A stretch of 64,000 nt of DNA from Flavobacterium frigoritolerans (lineage in GTDB: Bacteria; Bacteroidota; Bacteroidia; Flavobacteriales; Flavobacteriaceae), in contig NZ_JAOZEV010000005.1 of assembly GCF_025847275.1 (NCBI RefSeq), forward strand, positions 62,001-126,000, read 5' to 3'. Each line of letters starts with the position of its first letter. The stretch's first letter is position 1. The notes under the pieces are model-generated. The model had not been told where the DNA came from, ran no database searches, and was given only the letters and a program-made list of their open reading frames with translations. Shown here one piece after another: positions 17,093 to 26,793 of this stretch. Position numbers and translations under genes: made by a program.

Positions 17093-17476
17093 TTAGCTTT
17101 TGTTTATTAGTCGAACTGTAAAATATGTTTCAAAAAGTAAAAATAAAAAATATGGGATAAAAAATGCTCCCAAATCAATTATTGGATCTTTAACTCCCGC
17201 TTTTATCAAAGGAATCAAGAAAATGATGGCTACCATCATTCTAAAAAAACTTGCTCCAAGAAAAGCGAAACCTGTATAAGTTGGAAAAATTTTATTCACA
17301 TAAATTAAAAACAGATACACTAAAAAAGTAGCTACTATATTAAATATGTAAATACTCCACACGGAATAAAAAAAAACTAATTTATCTGATAACGATTGCA
17401 TTATAAAATATTGTGTGGCTAACAATACAATCGAAAAAGGAACAAAATACTTAAGAAAATCTACAACTTTATTCAT
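17093..17476 (-). CDS. DUF6168-like four-helix membrane protein
   Basis: 127 aa, about four membrane helices (FSIVLLATQYFIM, VYSIWSIYIFN-type segment, AFLGASFFRMMVAIIFLIPLI, FIPYFLFLLFETYFTV). It resembles the DUF6168 family found next to atpB in Flavobacteriia. Position and topology suggest the place of AtpI, an assembly factor for the c ring, but that is inference. It shares its start base region with the end of the atpZ-like gene (1-nt overlap), so the two are translated together. Confidence 0.75.
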   Translation of the reverse strand: MNKVVDFLKYFVPFSIVLLATQYFIMQSLSDKLVFFYSVWSIYIFNIVATFLVYLFLIYVNKIFPTYTGFAFLGASFFRMMVAIIFLIPLIKAGVKDPIIDLGAFFIPYFLFLLFETYFTVRLINKS

Positions 17477-17703
17477 TATTTATTTAAATTTTTAACTTGT
17501 CGGATGACATTATAAAGAGCAAGAAAGACAGAAAATAAAGACAATATAATTGTCCACAGCGAACCGCCATTTGAATATTTTTCGTCTAACCACATACCCA
17601 AATAGGAAAATAAAAATATAATTACTCCCATCTGTATTGGAATGTTAACAAAAACTAACCATTTATTATTTCTCTGATTTTCATTTGGTTCCTTGTCCGC
17701 CAT
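17476..17703 (-). CDS. AtpZ/AtpI-like small membrane protein
   Basis: 75 aa with two membrane helices: FVNIPIQMGVIIFLFSYLGMWLD (about 18-40) and SLWTIILSLFSVFLALYNVIRQ (about 48-70). The GMWLDEKY and G(G)SLWTI pieces fit the AtpZ family, linked to ATP synthase assembly or Mg uptake. It overlaps the bactofilin gene upstream by 23 nt and the DUF6168 gene downstream by 1 nt, a tightly coupled set. Confidence 0.82.
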   Translation of the reverse strand: MADKEPNENQRNNKWLVFVNIPIQMGVIIFLFSYLGMWLDEKYSNGGSLWTIILSLFSVFLALYNVIRQVKNLNK

Positions 17704-18073
17704 TTATTCCACTTTTAGAATCTGTTAACATTATACAAGTACCTGTGAAGTTGGCACCTGGTTCTACAGATAATTTGCCTACGGTTACTTCTCCATTAAT
17801 TTTTGCTGTTGCTTTTACATTTAAAAGCTCAGCAACTTTAATCTTTCCTGTAAATTCTCCTTCAATATCGGCATTCTGGCAAATGATGTCTCCCTTGACT
17901 TTACTTGCTGGACCAATTACAATTTTCCCTTTCGAGGTAAAATTACCTATTAATTCTCCATCTAATCTAAAATCGGCTAGCGATGTAATATCTCCGGTTA
18001 TTATAGTTCCTTCGACTATTCTATTAGTTTTTCCTAGGTTTTCTGTGCTAAATTTTGGGGCTTTATTAAACAT
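17681..18073 (-). CDS. Bactofilin (polymer-forming cytoskeletal protein)
   Basis: 130 aa. Bactofilins form nucleotide-free filaments from a right-handed beta-helix. The repeated short beta strands with Gly turns are visible at about 18-115 (VEGTIITGDITS, LDGELIGNFTSKGKIVIGP, VKGDIICQNADIEGEFTGKI). N- and C-termini are short and polar. Only 2 bp separate it from sprE, and it overlaps the atpZ-like gene, so it is made in the same transcript as both. A link between cell-envelope filament and gliding apparatus is inference. Confidence 0.9.
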   Translation of the reverse strand: MFNKAPKFSTENLGKTNRIVEGTIITGDITSLADFRLDGELIGNFTSKGKIVIGPASKVKGDIICQNADIEGEFTGKIKVAELLNVKATAKINGEVTVGKLSVEPGANFTGTCIMLTDSKSGINGGQGTK

Positions 18074-18075
18074 GT

Positions 18076-20694
18076 TTAAGGTGTTTTAGGAGCTAAATAG
18101 GCTTCTAAATTTTTATTGATTTGTACTATACTATAATTGTCACTTGATATTATTACTGCTGGATAGGCTACCAAATTATACTTTTTATTTTCTTTTAACA
18201 CTTTGGCAACATCATTTGCATAACTCTCTGATTTTATACCATGAATGGTAACAAACCCTGAATCCAAATCATATTTATCAAAAGAATAAGTTAACTTTTG
18301 GAAGTTCTCATCAACTAAGAATTTTTTAATAATATCCTCAATTGTTTTTCTTGCTTTTTCATCCTGAATATCAATTTTATACAGGATTTTCCAATTTTTG
18401 TTATCAACAGTTGTAAATACACGTTTCTCCAAAAATGGAATCTGATTGGTTAAAACATCCTGTGCTTTTTTACCCTCTTCACTATTTGGATAGTTCTCTG
18501 CTACATTTTCTATCGCTTTTTTATACGCAACTAATCCTTTAGCTTTTCCTAATGTATTGGCTTTTAATAACTCAAATTTAGAAACTATTTCATCTCCCGA
18601 ATATTGATTTATAAGGTCATCAATATTATTTAAGACTTCGGCATATTTTTCTTCTTGAAATAATTTATACCATTTTTGATATTCTTTTTCTGGTGCCTTT
18701 ATTCCTGCTCCCTCATCTAAACCATTATTGTTTATGATTTGTGCATAGCGTGAATTTGGATAACGAGTAGTTATATCCAGTTTCATCGCTACCGCTTTTG
18801 CAGGATTTGTAATCTCGTAAATTTTATACAGATTATACATAGATGGCAAAATCAATTTTTCTTCAGGATTATTCTTTAATAATTGCTCTAACTTATTGCT
18901 AGCCAATTCATATTCTTTGAATTTTTCCTTGTAAATAAGTCCTAATTGGTAGTACGAAAAATTTCGTTCCTGAACAATACTATCTATTGCCTGTTTGTCC
19001 TTTGGAAGTTGTTTTAAATAAAAATCTGTAGTATACTTTTCGACTATTACTTCTTCTATTATTGAATCATTTACAGCAACAGCTGTTGATTTATCATCAT
19101 CAGAATTTGAATTCGACTTATTAGACGGTAATCTCCAGTTGCTATTTATCTCTCTATTTCCCCACAGTTTTTTGAATTGTAATTTACCATAAGCTACTGT
19201 TGATGGATTATAAAAATAGAAAACACTCGCAACCTCATTTCCTGTTGGCGGACTTGGAACACCACTTTTTTCAGGATTCCCTGGTAAAGCTCCTTTTGCA
19301 GTTATTGTTTCCAATCCTCCTCCATTTGTGTTTCGCTCTATATTCGCAATTTTCTCTTTTTGTTTTTCTTCAAGAATTCGTTTGGCTTCATCGGCAGTTT
19401 TTAACTTGGCAATATAATCTCCAAAATATTTTACTCTGGCTGAATCAGAAAGTCCAACTACATTTATAATACTATCATTGCGTTTCGCAATACCTTCATA
19501 TTTTATTACATCATCCAAATTTTTTCTAGTTTTCTGGATATAAACATACTCCCTGGTTTTAGAATCTAATTTTACCAGAGTACTATCGTAATACTTTGCT
19601 GCCAGTGTATAACTTGCTTTTTTAAAGTACATGTTCCCTATGTTTCGATAGGTGGATGCTACCAAATAGGGATCCTTAGATTTTCTTTTTAAAGAAGAAT
19701 TATAAAATTCTAATGCTGATTTTTCATCTTTCTTTTTATCAAAAAAGACTCCCATTTCATAAAATATTACATCTAAGAATGGTCTGTTTTCTCTATCATC
19801 AACTAGTTTATTGTATGTTTTAATAAAAAGTTCACTATCACCATTTTGATAATCAAATAACTGAGCCTTTTTTGCATAAGCATTAATTACATACTTTCGT
19901 TCTGCTCTTCGGTTCATATCAATTACTGATTGATAAAAATAAAGCGCACTATCTCTCTTATTGGTTTCCTGATACAATTGTCCTAAAATAAAACGGTATC
20001 TAGATCTTTCTGGATTTCTTTTGGTAAACTCTTCTGCAATTTTAAGTTTTGTAATTGCACTATCTTTTTCTTCCAAATTAATAAAAGCTTCTGCTAACAA
20101 AGCATTTGCATCGGCATATACTTGTTTTTTTAATGCAACTCCTTTAATTAATTTATAGATGTTTTTTATAACCAACTCATCATTACCTAATCGCATATTG
20201 GTTTTTTCACGCCAAATTCTTGCGGTATTGATATTACTACTTGTTGGGTATTTATATAAAATGTAATTAAATGCTTCTAGAGCAGGTAAGAATCTCTGGT
20301 CATAATAACGAGCCTGACCAAGCATTAAATATGCTTCGTCTATCTGACTGTTTTTTTCTCGTCCACCAATATTCATCGAGTGTTTCTGAATCGCCTTGGT
20401 CGCTTTTGTCTCTGCAAGTTGAAAATCAGGATTTTTAGTTTTAGCTTCATCCGAATTACCTTCATCAATTTGCATCCTTTCAACAGGCAGTAATTTCCAA
20501 AAGTTATCGGTATAATTAGCTTCTATCGCTTTCATCCCTTTATCAAAACCCACTTGCCCATTATACAAAATATTATACTTTGTACTTAATGCATGAGAGT
20601 TTCTTGCCAAAAACGTGTCTCTTTTTGTAGAACAAGCTATCAAAAAGGAGATAAATAAGAACAGAAAAATGTATTTAAATCGATTGTTTTTCAA
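18076..20694 (-). CDS. sprE: Gliding motility / type IX secretion TPR lipoprotein SprE
   Basis: 872 aa, close to the Flavobacterium johnsoniae SprE length; PorW is the Porphyromonas counterpart. The signal ends at lipobox Cys21 (SFLIAC), then a conserved start TKRDTFLARNSHALSTKYN. About 100-420 and 580-720 are TPR-like repeats (for example AYLMLGQARYYDQRFLPALEAFNYILYKYP). The C-terminal 100 residues form a ferredoxin-like repeat region of two VNxY-type segments. SprE is an outer-membrane-associated lipoprotein needed for type IX secretion and gliding. It is the first gene of the minus-strand run that leads through bactofilin into the ATP synthase genes, the same neighbourhood known in F. johnsoniae. 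Confidence 0.88.
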   Translation of the reverse strand: MKNNRFKYIFLFLFISFLIACSTKRDTFLARNSHALSTKYNILYNGQVGFDKGMKAIEANYTDNFWKLLPVERMQIDEGNSDEAKTKNPDFQLAETKATKAIQKHSMNIGGREKNSQIDEAYLMLGQARYYDQRFLPALEAFNYILYKYPTSSNINTARIWREKTNMRLGNDELVIKNIYKLIKGVALKKQVYADANALLAEAFINLEEKDSAITKLKIAEEFTKRNPERSRYRFILGQLYQETNKRDSALYFYQSVIDMNRRAERKYVINAYAKKAQLFDYQNGDSELFIKTYNKLVDDRENRPFLDVIFYEMGVFFDKKKDEKSALEFYNSSLKRKSKDPYLVASTYRNIGNMYFKKASYTLAAKYYDSTLVKLDSKTREYVYIQKTRKNLDDVIKYEGIAKRNDSIINVVGLSDSARVKYFGDYIAKLKTADEAKRILEEKQKEKIANIERNTNGGGLETITAKGALPGNPEKSGVPSPPTGNEVASVFYFYNPSTVAYGKLQFKKLWGNREINSNWRLPSNKSNSNSDDDKSTAVAVNDSIIEEVIVEKYTTDFYLKQLPKDKQAIDSIVQERNFSYYQLGLIYKEKFKEYELASNKLEQLLKNNPEEKLILPSMYNLYKIYEITNPAKAVAMKLDITTRYPNSRYAQIINNNGLDEGAGIKAPEKEYQKWYKLFQEEKYAEVLNNIDDLINQYSGDEIVSKFELLKANTLGKAKGLVAYKKAIENVAENYPNSEEGKKAQDVLTNQIPFLEKRVFTTVDNKNWKILYKIDIQDEKARKTIEDIIKKFLVDENFQKLTYSFDKYDLDSGFVTIHGIKSESYANDVAKVLKENKKYNLVAYPAVIISSDNYSIVQINKNLEAYLAPKTP

Positions 20695-20781
20695 TGGGAA
20701 ACACTTTTAACATTTAACATCTAAAAAAGTTTTTTAGTATAATGACTGGTAAAAATACGCTTCTTTTTGAGATATTTATAT

Positions 20782-21477
20782 TTAAACGGCAAAAAACGCC
20801 TCGAGTTCTTGAAGTGTTTCTTTAGAAGTTTGGATATCTTTTACAATTTCTCCTTTATTCAAAGCAACTATTCTGTCACAAACTTCAACTGTATGCTGTA
20901 AATCATGGCTCGAAACCAAAACTGTAACATTCGGATTATCAGCTAGTTCTTTAATTATTTTTTTTAATCTACTTACTGTTGTAGGGTCTAAGTTAGCAAA
21001 TGGTTCGTCTAAAACAATTACTTCGGGGCTCCCAATAAGCGTGGCTATAATTCCTACTTTTTTTTGATTCCCTTTGGATAAATCACGTAGATATTTTTTG
21101 TTTTTTAGGATTTCACCATTAAAAAACTCTTCGTGTTTTGATAACAATGCATCAACATCGGCTTTATTTTGTTTGCGTAAATCTCCTACAAAGTAAAAAT
21201 ACTCTTCTGGAGTTAAATAACCAATCAAAAAACTTTCGTCTAAAAAAGAACCTGTAAAAGTTTTCCAACCTTCATCATTATTTACTTGTATATTATTATT
21301 AATTATATTTCCTGTAGATGGCTGAATCAAATCTAATAATAAACTAAAAAAAGTAGTCTTCCCTGCTCCATTATTTCCTACCAATCCAAAACTTTGCCCT
21401 TTTGGAATTTCTAAATTTTCTATTTTTAAAACCGTTGTTCCGTTATATGTTTTTGAAAGTTGATTTACTTGTATCAT
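20782..21477 (-). CDS. ABC transporter ATP-binding protein
   Basis: 231 aa. ATPase of a membrane transporter. Walker A GNNGAGKTT near 34-42, signature LSKGNQKKVG near 135, Walker B VIVLDEPFANLD near 158, switch His in SSHDLQHT. The signature is the LSKG variant typical of ABC-2 type exporters. The next gene upstream encodes the DUF5687 membrane protein, its likely permease. The substrate is unknown. Confidence 0.9.
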   Translation of the reverse strand: MIQVNQLSKTYNGTTVLKIENLEIPKGQSFGLVGNNGAGKTTFFSLLLDLIQPSTGNIINNNIQVNNDEGWKTFTGSFLDESFLIGYLTPEEYFYFVGDLRKQNKADVDALLSKHEEFFNGEILKNKKYLRDLSKGNQKKVGIIATLIGSPEVIVLDEPFANLDPTTVSRLKKIIKELADNPNVTVLVSSHDLQHTVEVCDRIVALNKGEIVKDIQTSKETLQELEAFFAV

Positions 21478-21572
21478 TGTAATTTTTGATTTTAGTCCGA
21501 AGCTTCGGTATTGATTTTAGATTACGTCAATTGAAATTAATTATCTAATTGACAGATTTTCAAATTGATGAA

Positions 21573-23042
21573 TTAACTCTTTTGTTTATACGCACTTATG
21601 GTTTTATATTTCTCGATTTTATATCTTTTTTCGATTAGAATAAAAACCTTGTCTCTAAATATAAAACCTATCACTCCTGCTAAAGCAACTAATGCTAATC
21701 CGATATTAGGATTTCCAAGAGAGAAACCAATCCAGTACAATCCCACTGGTAATAATAATTTAGGTAGCGTAAGCAGCATTGCATTTACATTGAATGCTTT
21801 TTTATCTCCAAAAGCACCACTAGTAGATGTTAAGTCGATTGGAGTTTTGGTAAATGCACCTCCTAAAAGAACTAAGTGTGAATTAACGCCAATATTATAA
21901 ATTGCTCCAACCACAATTGTAAGATACACTTGCCACCCAAAATAAAGATAAAATGAAGCTATTATTGTTGAAACAATTGTTGCGATAACGATTAACCACC
22001 ATTTTGATGTAATGTATCCTTTGTACGGAATATTTTGTGTCATCATAAGTTGATAATACGAACTATCCCAGCTTGGTACAAATTGTCCGAAAGTAAACAG
22101 AAAACCACCTGAAACAAAGATACCTGCAAAAATGTGCATAACAGGGCTATTATATGATTTGACACCTCCAGAAAAAAATAAAAAACCATAAAACAAGAAA
22201 AGAATACTCATCATGATAGTCATCTTGGATCTTTTATTTCTCTTTATAAGTTTAATATCATTTTTAAGAAACGTTCCCAATGTTCCAAATTGATTAAGCC
22301 ATGTTAAATTTTCGGTTTTAGCGATATCATGCTTATTCGAAAGTCCTGCATCAAGATATAAATTGCTTTTAAAATAATTAAAAGTTACATAATATAACCC
22401 TATCAAGACCAAAACCGGAATAAGAAAAAGCCCTTTGATTGCATATAATCCATCAAAAAACAAAACGGTATAATTTGTAATATCAAAAAGATCATAATAT
22501 TGTAATCCTCCCAAAATGGCTATTATTCCAAGAAAAATGACAAACAATTTATCGATATTACTTAATAAAATATTCAGGTAATTATTGATGTAAATTAATC
22601 CTATTATAGCCAAATGCCAAAAAATTACGCCCAAGATATCGTATCCTTCTAGTAATAATACTATTGTAAAAGGGAGAAAAAAGAAGGCATGAATAATATT
22701 AAAAAATGATAAAGCTGTTTTTCCAAGTGAAAAATGAACGATCGTTTTCTTTTGAATTCTTAATGTTAATAAAGGTCTAATATTAAGTACTGGAATGGCT
22801 TGCATTAAAAGTCTCATCGCCAAATCGAATAAAAAATAATAAACTAAGAACTTATTTATAGTTAATAAAGGATCCAGGTTCATCTTTTTAAGAACATAAA
22901 AAGCTCCTGCTCCAGCTGCTACGAAAATAAGTGAGAAATAAACTGCCAGAAAACCTATTATAATTTTCAATGCTACATTAGCACCAAAAGATGCCGACCT
23001 AGAAAAGGCTTTCCATTCGAGATAAATAAATTTTTTAATCAT
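21573..23042 (-). CDS. DUF5687 membrane protein, likely ABC permease
   Basis: 489 aa with about ten membrane helices and a characteristic start MIKKFIYLEWKAFSRSASFG. The conserved opening (Leu-Glu-Trp-Lys) and the length fit DUF5687, an ABC-2-like permease family of Bacteroidota. It is followed after 95 bp by the ATPase gene; that gap contains the palindrome CCGAAGCTTCGG. Export of an unknown substrate is inferred. Confidence 0.82.
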   Translation of the reverse strand: MIKKFIYLEWKAFSRSASFGANVALKIIIGFLAVYFSLIFVAAGAGAFYVLKKMNLDPLLTINKFLVYYFLFDLAMRLLMQAIPVLNIRPLLTLRIQKKTIVHFSLGKTALSFFNIIHAFFFLPFTIVLLLEGYDILGVIFWHLAIIGLIYINNYLNILLSNIDKLFVIFLGIIAILGGLQYYDLFDITNYTVLFFDGLYAIKGLFLIPVLVLIGLYYVTFNYFKSNLYLDAGLSNKHDIAKTENLTWLNQFGTLGTFLKNDIKLIKRNKRSKMTIMMSILFLFYGFLFFSGGVKSYNSPVMHIFAGIFVSGGFLFTFGQFVPSWDSSYYQLMMTQNIPYKGYITSKWWLIVIATIVSTIIASFYLYFGWQVYLTIVVGAIYNIGVNSHLVLLGGAFTKTPIDLTSTSGAFGDKKAFNVNAMLLTLPKLLLPVGLYWIGFSLGNPNIGLALVALAGVIGFIFRDKVFILIEKRYKIEKYKTISAYKQKS

Positions 23043-23143
23043 TTTTTTGGTTTAGTTTGCTTGGTAAGTATGTAAATGTAAGAAAACGTTACAAACAAAA
23101 TAAAATATTACTCTTTAATACCAATCATTTAATAGCTGTTTGC

Positions 23144-23151
23144 TACTTTTG
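23144..23151 (+). promoter_or_regulatory. -7 promoter element TACTTTTG
   Basis: Matches TAnnTTTG, 15 bp before the ATG at 23167. It lies inside the longer frame from 23140 and so supports 23167 as the start. No clear -33 TTG. Confidence 0.5.
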
Positions 23152-23166
23152 CAAAAAAATAATATC

Positions 23167-24219
23167 ATGCCTTCATTCCTAAAACTAATAATAAAAGAAG
23201 TAAAACGCGAAACTGCTGCTGCAGTCTCAATACTTTTTAATGTTCCTGAAGAACTAAAATCAAACTATACTTTTGTTGCAGGACAATATATCAATTTACG
23301 ATTAACACTAGATAACCAAGAGCTTCGTCGTGCTTATTCTATTTGTTCTTCTCCAGAAAGTGGCGAATTACGAATTGCTGTAAAAGCTGTAAAAAATGGT
23401 GTTTTTTCTCAATTCGCAACGACAAAACTAAAAGCAGGAGATGTCCTTGAAGTGGGTAAGCCAGAAGGTAAATTTACATTTGAACCTGAACCAGAAAGAC
23501 AAAAGAACTATGCTGCATTTGTTGCTGGAAGCGGAATAACTCCCGTGCTTTCTATTCTAAAATCAGTTTTAAAAAGCGAACCAAAAAGTTCATTTGTATT
23601 GGTTTACGGAAACAAAACTGTCGAAGACACTATTTTTCATCAAGAATTACACGATTTACAATTACAATATGTAGGCCGTTTATTTGTACACTATGTTTTT
23701 AGTCAAGCTAAAGTAGAAAATGCATTATTTGGAAGAATTGATAAATCGGCTGTAAATTATGTATTGAACAACAAGCATAAAGAATTACAATTTGATAAAT
23801 TCTATTTATGTGGTCCTGAAGAAATGATCAATACGGTTTCAGGAATTTTAAAAGAAAAAAATGTAAAAGAATCTGCTATAAAATTTGAACTTTTTACTTC
23901 TTCTACACAAGAAAATAAAATTGATACTTCATTAGAAGGACATTCAAAAATTACTGTTCTTGTTGATGACGAGGAAGTTTCTTTTGAAATGTCTCAAAAA
24001 CAAACCATTCTTGATGCTGCTTTAAAGCAAGGAATTGATGCTCCTTATTCTTGCCAAGGCGGAATTTGTAGCAGCTGTCTTGCTCGTGTAACTTCGGGAA
24101 CTGCCGAGATGAAAAAGAACTCGATTTTAACAGATAAAGAAATCGCAGACGGATTAATTCTTACCTGTCAAGCACATCCAACATCTGAATCTATTTATGT
24201 AGATTACGACGATGTTTAG
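23167..24219 (+). CDS. PaaE-like ferredoxin-NADP reductase with C-terminal 2Fe-2S domain
   Basis: 350 aa from the ATG at 23167. Domains: FAD-binding barrel (RRAYSICSSP near 53-62), NAD(P)H-binding fold (AAFVAGSGITPVLSILKSVL near 120-140, YLCGPEEMI near 220), and a plant-type ferredoxin domain from about 260 with cluster ligands in PYSCQGGICSSC and ILTCQA. This is the layout of PaaE, the reductase of phenylacetyl-CoA epoxidase. No paaABCD genes are here, so it may serve another oxygenase or be a general reductase. Confidence 0.88.
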   Translation: MPSFLKLIIKEVKRETAAAVSILFNVPEELKSNYTFVAGQYINLRLTLDNQELRRAYSICSSPESGELRIAVKAVKNGVFSQFATTKLKAGDVLEVGKPEGKFTFEPEPERQKNYAAFVAGSGITPVLSILKSVLKSEPKSSFVLVYGNKTVEDTIFHQELHDLQLQYVGRLFVHYVFSQAKVENALFGRIDKSAVNYVLNNKHKELQFDKFYLCGPEEMINTVSGILKEKNVKESAIKFELFTSSTQENKIDTSLEGHSKITVLVDDEEVSFEMSQKQTILDAALKQGIDAPYSCQGGICSSCLARVTSGTAEMKKNSILTDKEIADGLILTCQAHPTSESIYVDYDDV

Positions 24220-24269
24220 TCTTTTGTCACAGTATTCAGACATTTATTGAATATAAAAATAAATCCATA

Positions 24270-24304
24270 AAAAAAGAGTTTGCAATGCAAACTCTTTTTT
24301 TATT
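24270..24304. terminator. Bidirectional terminator
   Basis: 14-bp arms (core GAGTTTGC / GCAAACTC) around AAT at 24270-24300, flanked by A- and T-runs, between converging genes. Confidence 0.85.
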
Positions 24305-24374
24305 TTATAAGTTTAGTTTTCTATGTACAATAAGACTCCCTGAATACTAAAAACTGCCACTGAATACTGAATTA

Positions 24375-25421
24375 TTACAACTGTGACTGAATACTAGATA
24401 CTACTTTATCAGGCGAAATAGTTCGCATTACATCTTCATAACCAGGAACTATTTTGTTTCCATACACCGAAGTTGGTAATAAAGGGAATTTAGTCCTATT
24501 TGATACCAATGCTTCTTCTAGTTTTTGATTAAATGGTAAGAATCCTGCATACGGATGTGTTGCTCCCCAAAGTGTAATTACTTTTACACCCAGCATTGCA
24601 GCAATATGAGCATTTCCTGAATCCATAGAAAGCATTACATCAAGATTGCTAATCAGTTTTAATTCTTGCTGAAACTTAATTTTTCCTGCTACATTTATTA
24701 CATTTTTAAATGGCTTAGAAAGTGATTCTAAAATTTCAATTTCTTTTTTCCCTCCACCAAAAAGTAAGATTGTATATTCTTTATTTTCAGCTAATTTACC
24801 AATTACATCCTGCATTAAATCCAAAGGATAAACCTTAGATTCGTATTGAGCAAAAGGTGCAATCCCTATTAGTTTTTGATAATTTTCTCCTATCAAGTTT
24901 GTAATTTCAGCACTTAAAACTGCTTTTTTAGGAAATTCAAGATTAGATAAATCCACCGCAAAACCTAGTTCTTCAAACACTTTTACGTGTCGTTCAAACA
25001 TCGTTGGTAATTGCTTAAAGATCTTATTTTCTGCACGCATTAATGCCTTTTTAGCCTCTCTTGCTTTATCAACAAAAGCGGTTTTCTTTCCGCTTAAAGC
25101 GAAAAAAGTTCTGACAACTTTAGAACGTAAAACGTTATGCAAATCAGCAAAAGCATCAATATGCAATTCTTTTAAATCTTTATATAAACGCACCAATCCA
25201 ATAAAACCTTTATGACGCTTTTTATCATCAAAAACGAAAAAAGTTAAGTTAGGTATGCCATCAAAAAATGGTTTGAAAAATGGGCGTGAAATTACCGTTA
25301 ATTGAACCTCCGGGTGCTGTTTTACAAATGCGCGTAAAACAGGAACCGTCATGGCGACATCTCCCATTGCGGAAAGTCTCATGACGGCTATATGCTTAAT
25401 TTTATTGGACAATTCTGCCAA
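24375..25421 (-). CDS. Family 9 glycosyltransferase (heptosyltransferase-like)
   Basis: 348 aa. It transfers a sugar from an ADP-activated donor to the lipid A core or related glycan. The N-terminal start IAVMRLSAMGDVAMTVPVLRAF is the GT9 signature; the C-terminal donor-binding part has DVMLSMDSGNAHIAAMLGVKVITLWGATHP. It abuts the DUF4254 gene with no gap between them. The same pair is common in Flavobacteriia, suggesting joint work in LPS/LOS core assembly. Confidence 0.9.
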   Translation of the reverse strand: MAELSNKIKHIAVMRLSAMGDVAMTVPVLRAFVKQHPEVQLTVISRPFFKPFFDGIPNLTFFVFDDKKRHKGFIGLVRLYKDLKELHIDAFADLHNVLRSKVVRTFFALSGKKTAFVDKAREAKKALMRAENKIFKQLPTMFERHVKVFEELGFAVDLSNLEFPKKAVLSAEITNLIGENYQKLIGIAPFAQYESKVYPLDLMQDVIGKLAENKEYTILLFGGGKKEIEILESLSKPFKNVINVAGKIKFQQELKLISNLDVMLSMDSGNAHIAAMLGVKVITLWGATHPYAGFLPFNQKLEEALVSNRTKFPLLPTSVYGNKIVPGYEDVMRTISPDKVVSSIQSQL

Positions 25422-26027
25422 TTATTTTTTATTTTGGTATAAAACTGGATTCAAATCATCATCATTGTACATTTTCATTTGTTTGTACACTTTCATGAAT
25501 TTATCTCCATTTTCAATATCTGTTAACAAATCATCAATTGCTGTAGACAAATCGCTTCTTTGTTCTAAAAGTACATTTAGTTTTTCCTGACATTTATCTC
25601 TATGCTCTTGTGAAGCTTCTGCACGAGTAGCTTCTTCATTCATATGATAAATTTTTAAAGCTAAGATAGATAATCTATCAAATGCCCATGCAGGACTTTC
25701 TGAATTAATTTTAGCTCCGTCTTTTACTTTTACATGGCTGTATTTTTGTAAAAAATAACTATCGATATATTCTACCATGTCAGTACGTTCTTGGTTAGAA
25801 GCGTCAATTCTTCTTTTTAGAGCAAGTGCAGCTACTGGATCAATATTTGGATCACGAATAATATCTTCAAAATGCCATTGTACAGTATCTATCCAGTTTT
25901 TTAAATATAATAAATGTTCAAATTTATCTTTAGGATATGGATTGTTTATTGGCTGATCAACATTATCAAATTTATGATAATCTTTGATGCTTTGTTCGAA
26001 TACAGAATATGCTAATTTTGAAAACAT
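25422..26027 (-). CDS. DUF4254 protein
   Basis: 201 aa from the ATG at 26027 (MFSKLAYSVFEQSIKDYH). A start at 26084 is possible by frame, but a -7 element lies at 26048-26055 inside that extension. The protein is soluble and helical; conserved-looking segments include LYLKNWIDTVQWHFEDIIRDPNID and PAWAFDRLSILALKIYHM. It fits DUF4254, usually encoded with a GT9 glycosyltransferase as here. Biochemical role unknown. Confidence 0.85.
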   Translation of the reverse strand: MFSKLAYSVFEQSIKDYHKFDNVDQPINNPYPKDKFEHLLYLKNWIDTVQWHFEDIIRDPNIDPVAALALKRRIDASNQERTDMVEYIDSYFLQKYSHVKVKDGAKINSESPAWAFDRLSILALKIYHMNEEATRAEASQEHRDKCQEKLNVLLEQRSDLSTAIDDLLTDIENGDKFMKVYKQMKMYNDDDLNPVLYQNKK

Positions 26028-26047
26028 GTCTTTAATTTTTATAGATA

Positions 26048-26055
26048 CAAAGATA
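26048..26055 (-). promoter_or_regulatory. -7 promoter element of the DUF4254-GT9 pair
   Basis: Minus strand reads TATCTTTG, 20 bp before the ATG at 26027. It decides the start codon choice. Confidence 0.55.
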
Positions 26056-26139
26056 CTTTTTATACTTTTATAAAAAAATATCAAATCATAAATCTATTTA
26101 TCTTAAATCAGATTTAAAAATAAATTAAAAAATACCATC

Positions 26140-26793
26140 ATGCAGATTCATTATTTATCCGAAAACAACAGCGTATTGAACCACTTTTTAGGCCAGATAC
26201 GAAATATAAAAGTTCAAAACGACAGCATGCGTTTTCGAAGAAATATTGAGCGGATTGGTGAAATTATGGCTTATGAGATAAGCAAAGATCTATCTTATAA
26301 AAACGTAGAAATAGAAACGCCACTTGGTATTAAAAACACTACTGAAATAGATGACAAACTCATTTTATGTTCTATTTTACGTGCAGGTTTACCTTTACAT
26401 ATTGGTTTTTTAAACTACTTTGATGAAGCTGAAAATGGCTTTGTTTCGGCATGCAGACATCATCCTAATAATGATGATGAATTTGTTATTTTAGTCGAAT
26501 ATCAAGCCTTATCTAGTATCAATAATAAAACCGTTTTATTAATTGACCCAATGCTGGCAACTGGTCAGTCTATTGTTGCTGTTTATGAAAAATTAATACA
26601 AAATGGTGCTCCCAAAGAAATGCATCTTGCTGTTGTAATTGCTGCTCCAGAAGGTGTTGCTTATCTAGAAAAACATCTTCCAGATTCTTGTCATTTATGG
26701 ATTGCTGCCTTAGATAGTAACTTAAATGAGAAAAATTATATCGTTCCTGGATTAGGTGATGCTGGCGACTTAGCCTATGGAAATAAATTATAG
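26140..26793 (+). CDS. upp: Uracil phosphoribosyltransferase
   Basis: 217 aa. Converts uracil and PRPP to UMP in pyrimidine salvage. The PRPP loop is LLIDPMLATGQS at about 131-142, the flexible Arg-containing loop is CSILRAGLPLHIG, and the uracil-binding signature PGLGDAGDLAYG lies at the C-terminus. Full length. It converges on the DUF6427 gene, overlapping by 6 nt. Confidence 0.96.
   Translation: MQIHYLSENNSVLNHFLGQIRNIKVQNDSMRFRRNIERIGEIMAYEISKDLSYKNVEIETPLGIKNTTEIDDKLILCSILRAGLPLHIGFLNYFDEAENGFVSACRHHPNNDDEFVILVEYQALSSINNKTVLLIDPMLATGQSIVAVYEKLIQNGAPKEMHLAVVIAAPEGVAYLEKHLPDSCHLWIAALDSNLNEKNYIVPGLGDAGDLAYGNKL

Noticed and set aside
23167..24219. Phenylacetate degradation operon
   Set aside because: The PaaE-like reductase stands alone; no paaABCD, and the phenylacetate-CoA-ligase-like gene at 29491 lies with polysaccharide genes.
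26028..26084. N-terminal extension of the DUF4254 gene
   Set aside because: The -7 element TATCTTTG lies inside it; family members start at MFSKLAYSV-like sequence.
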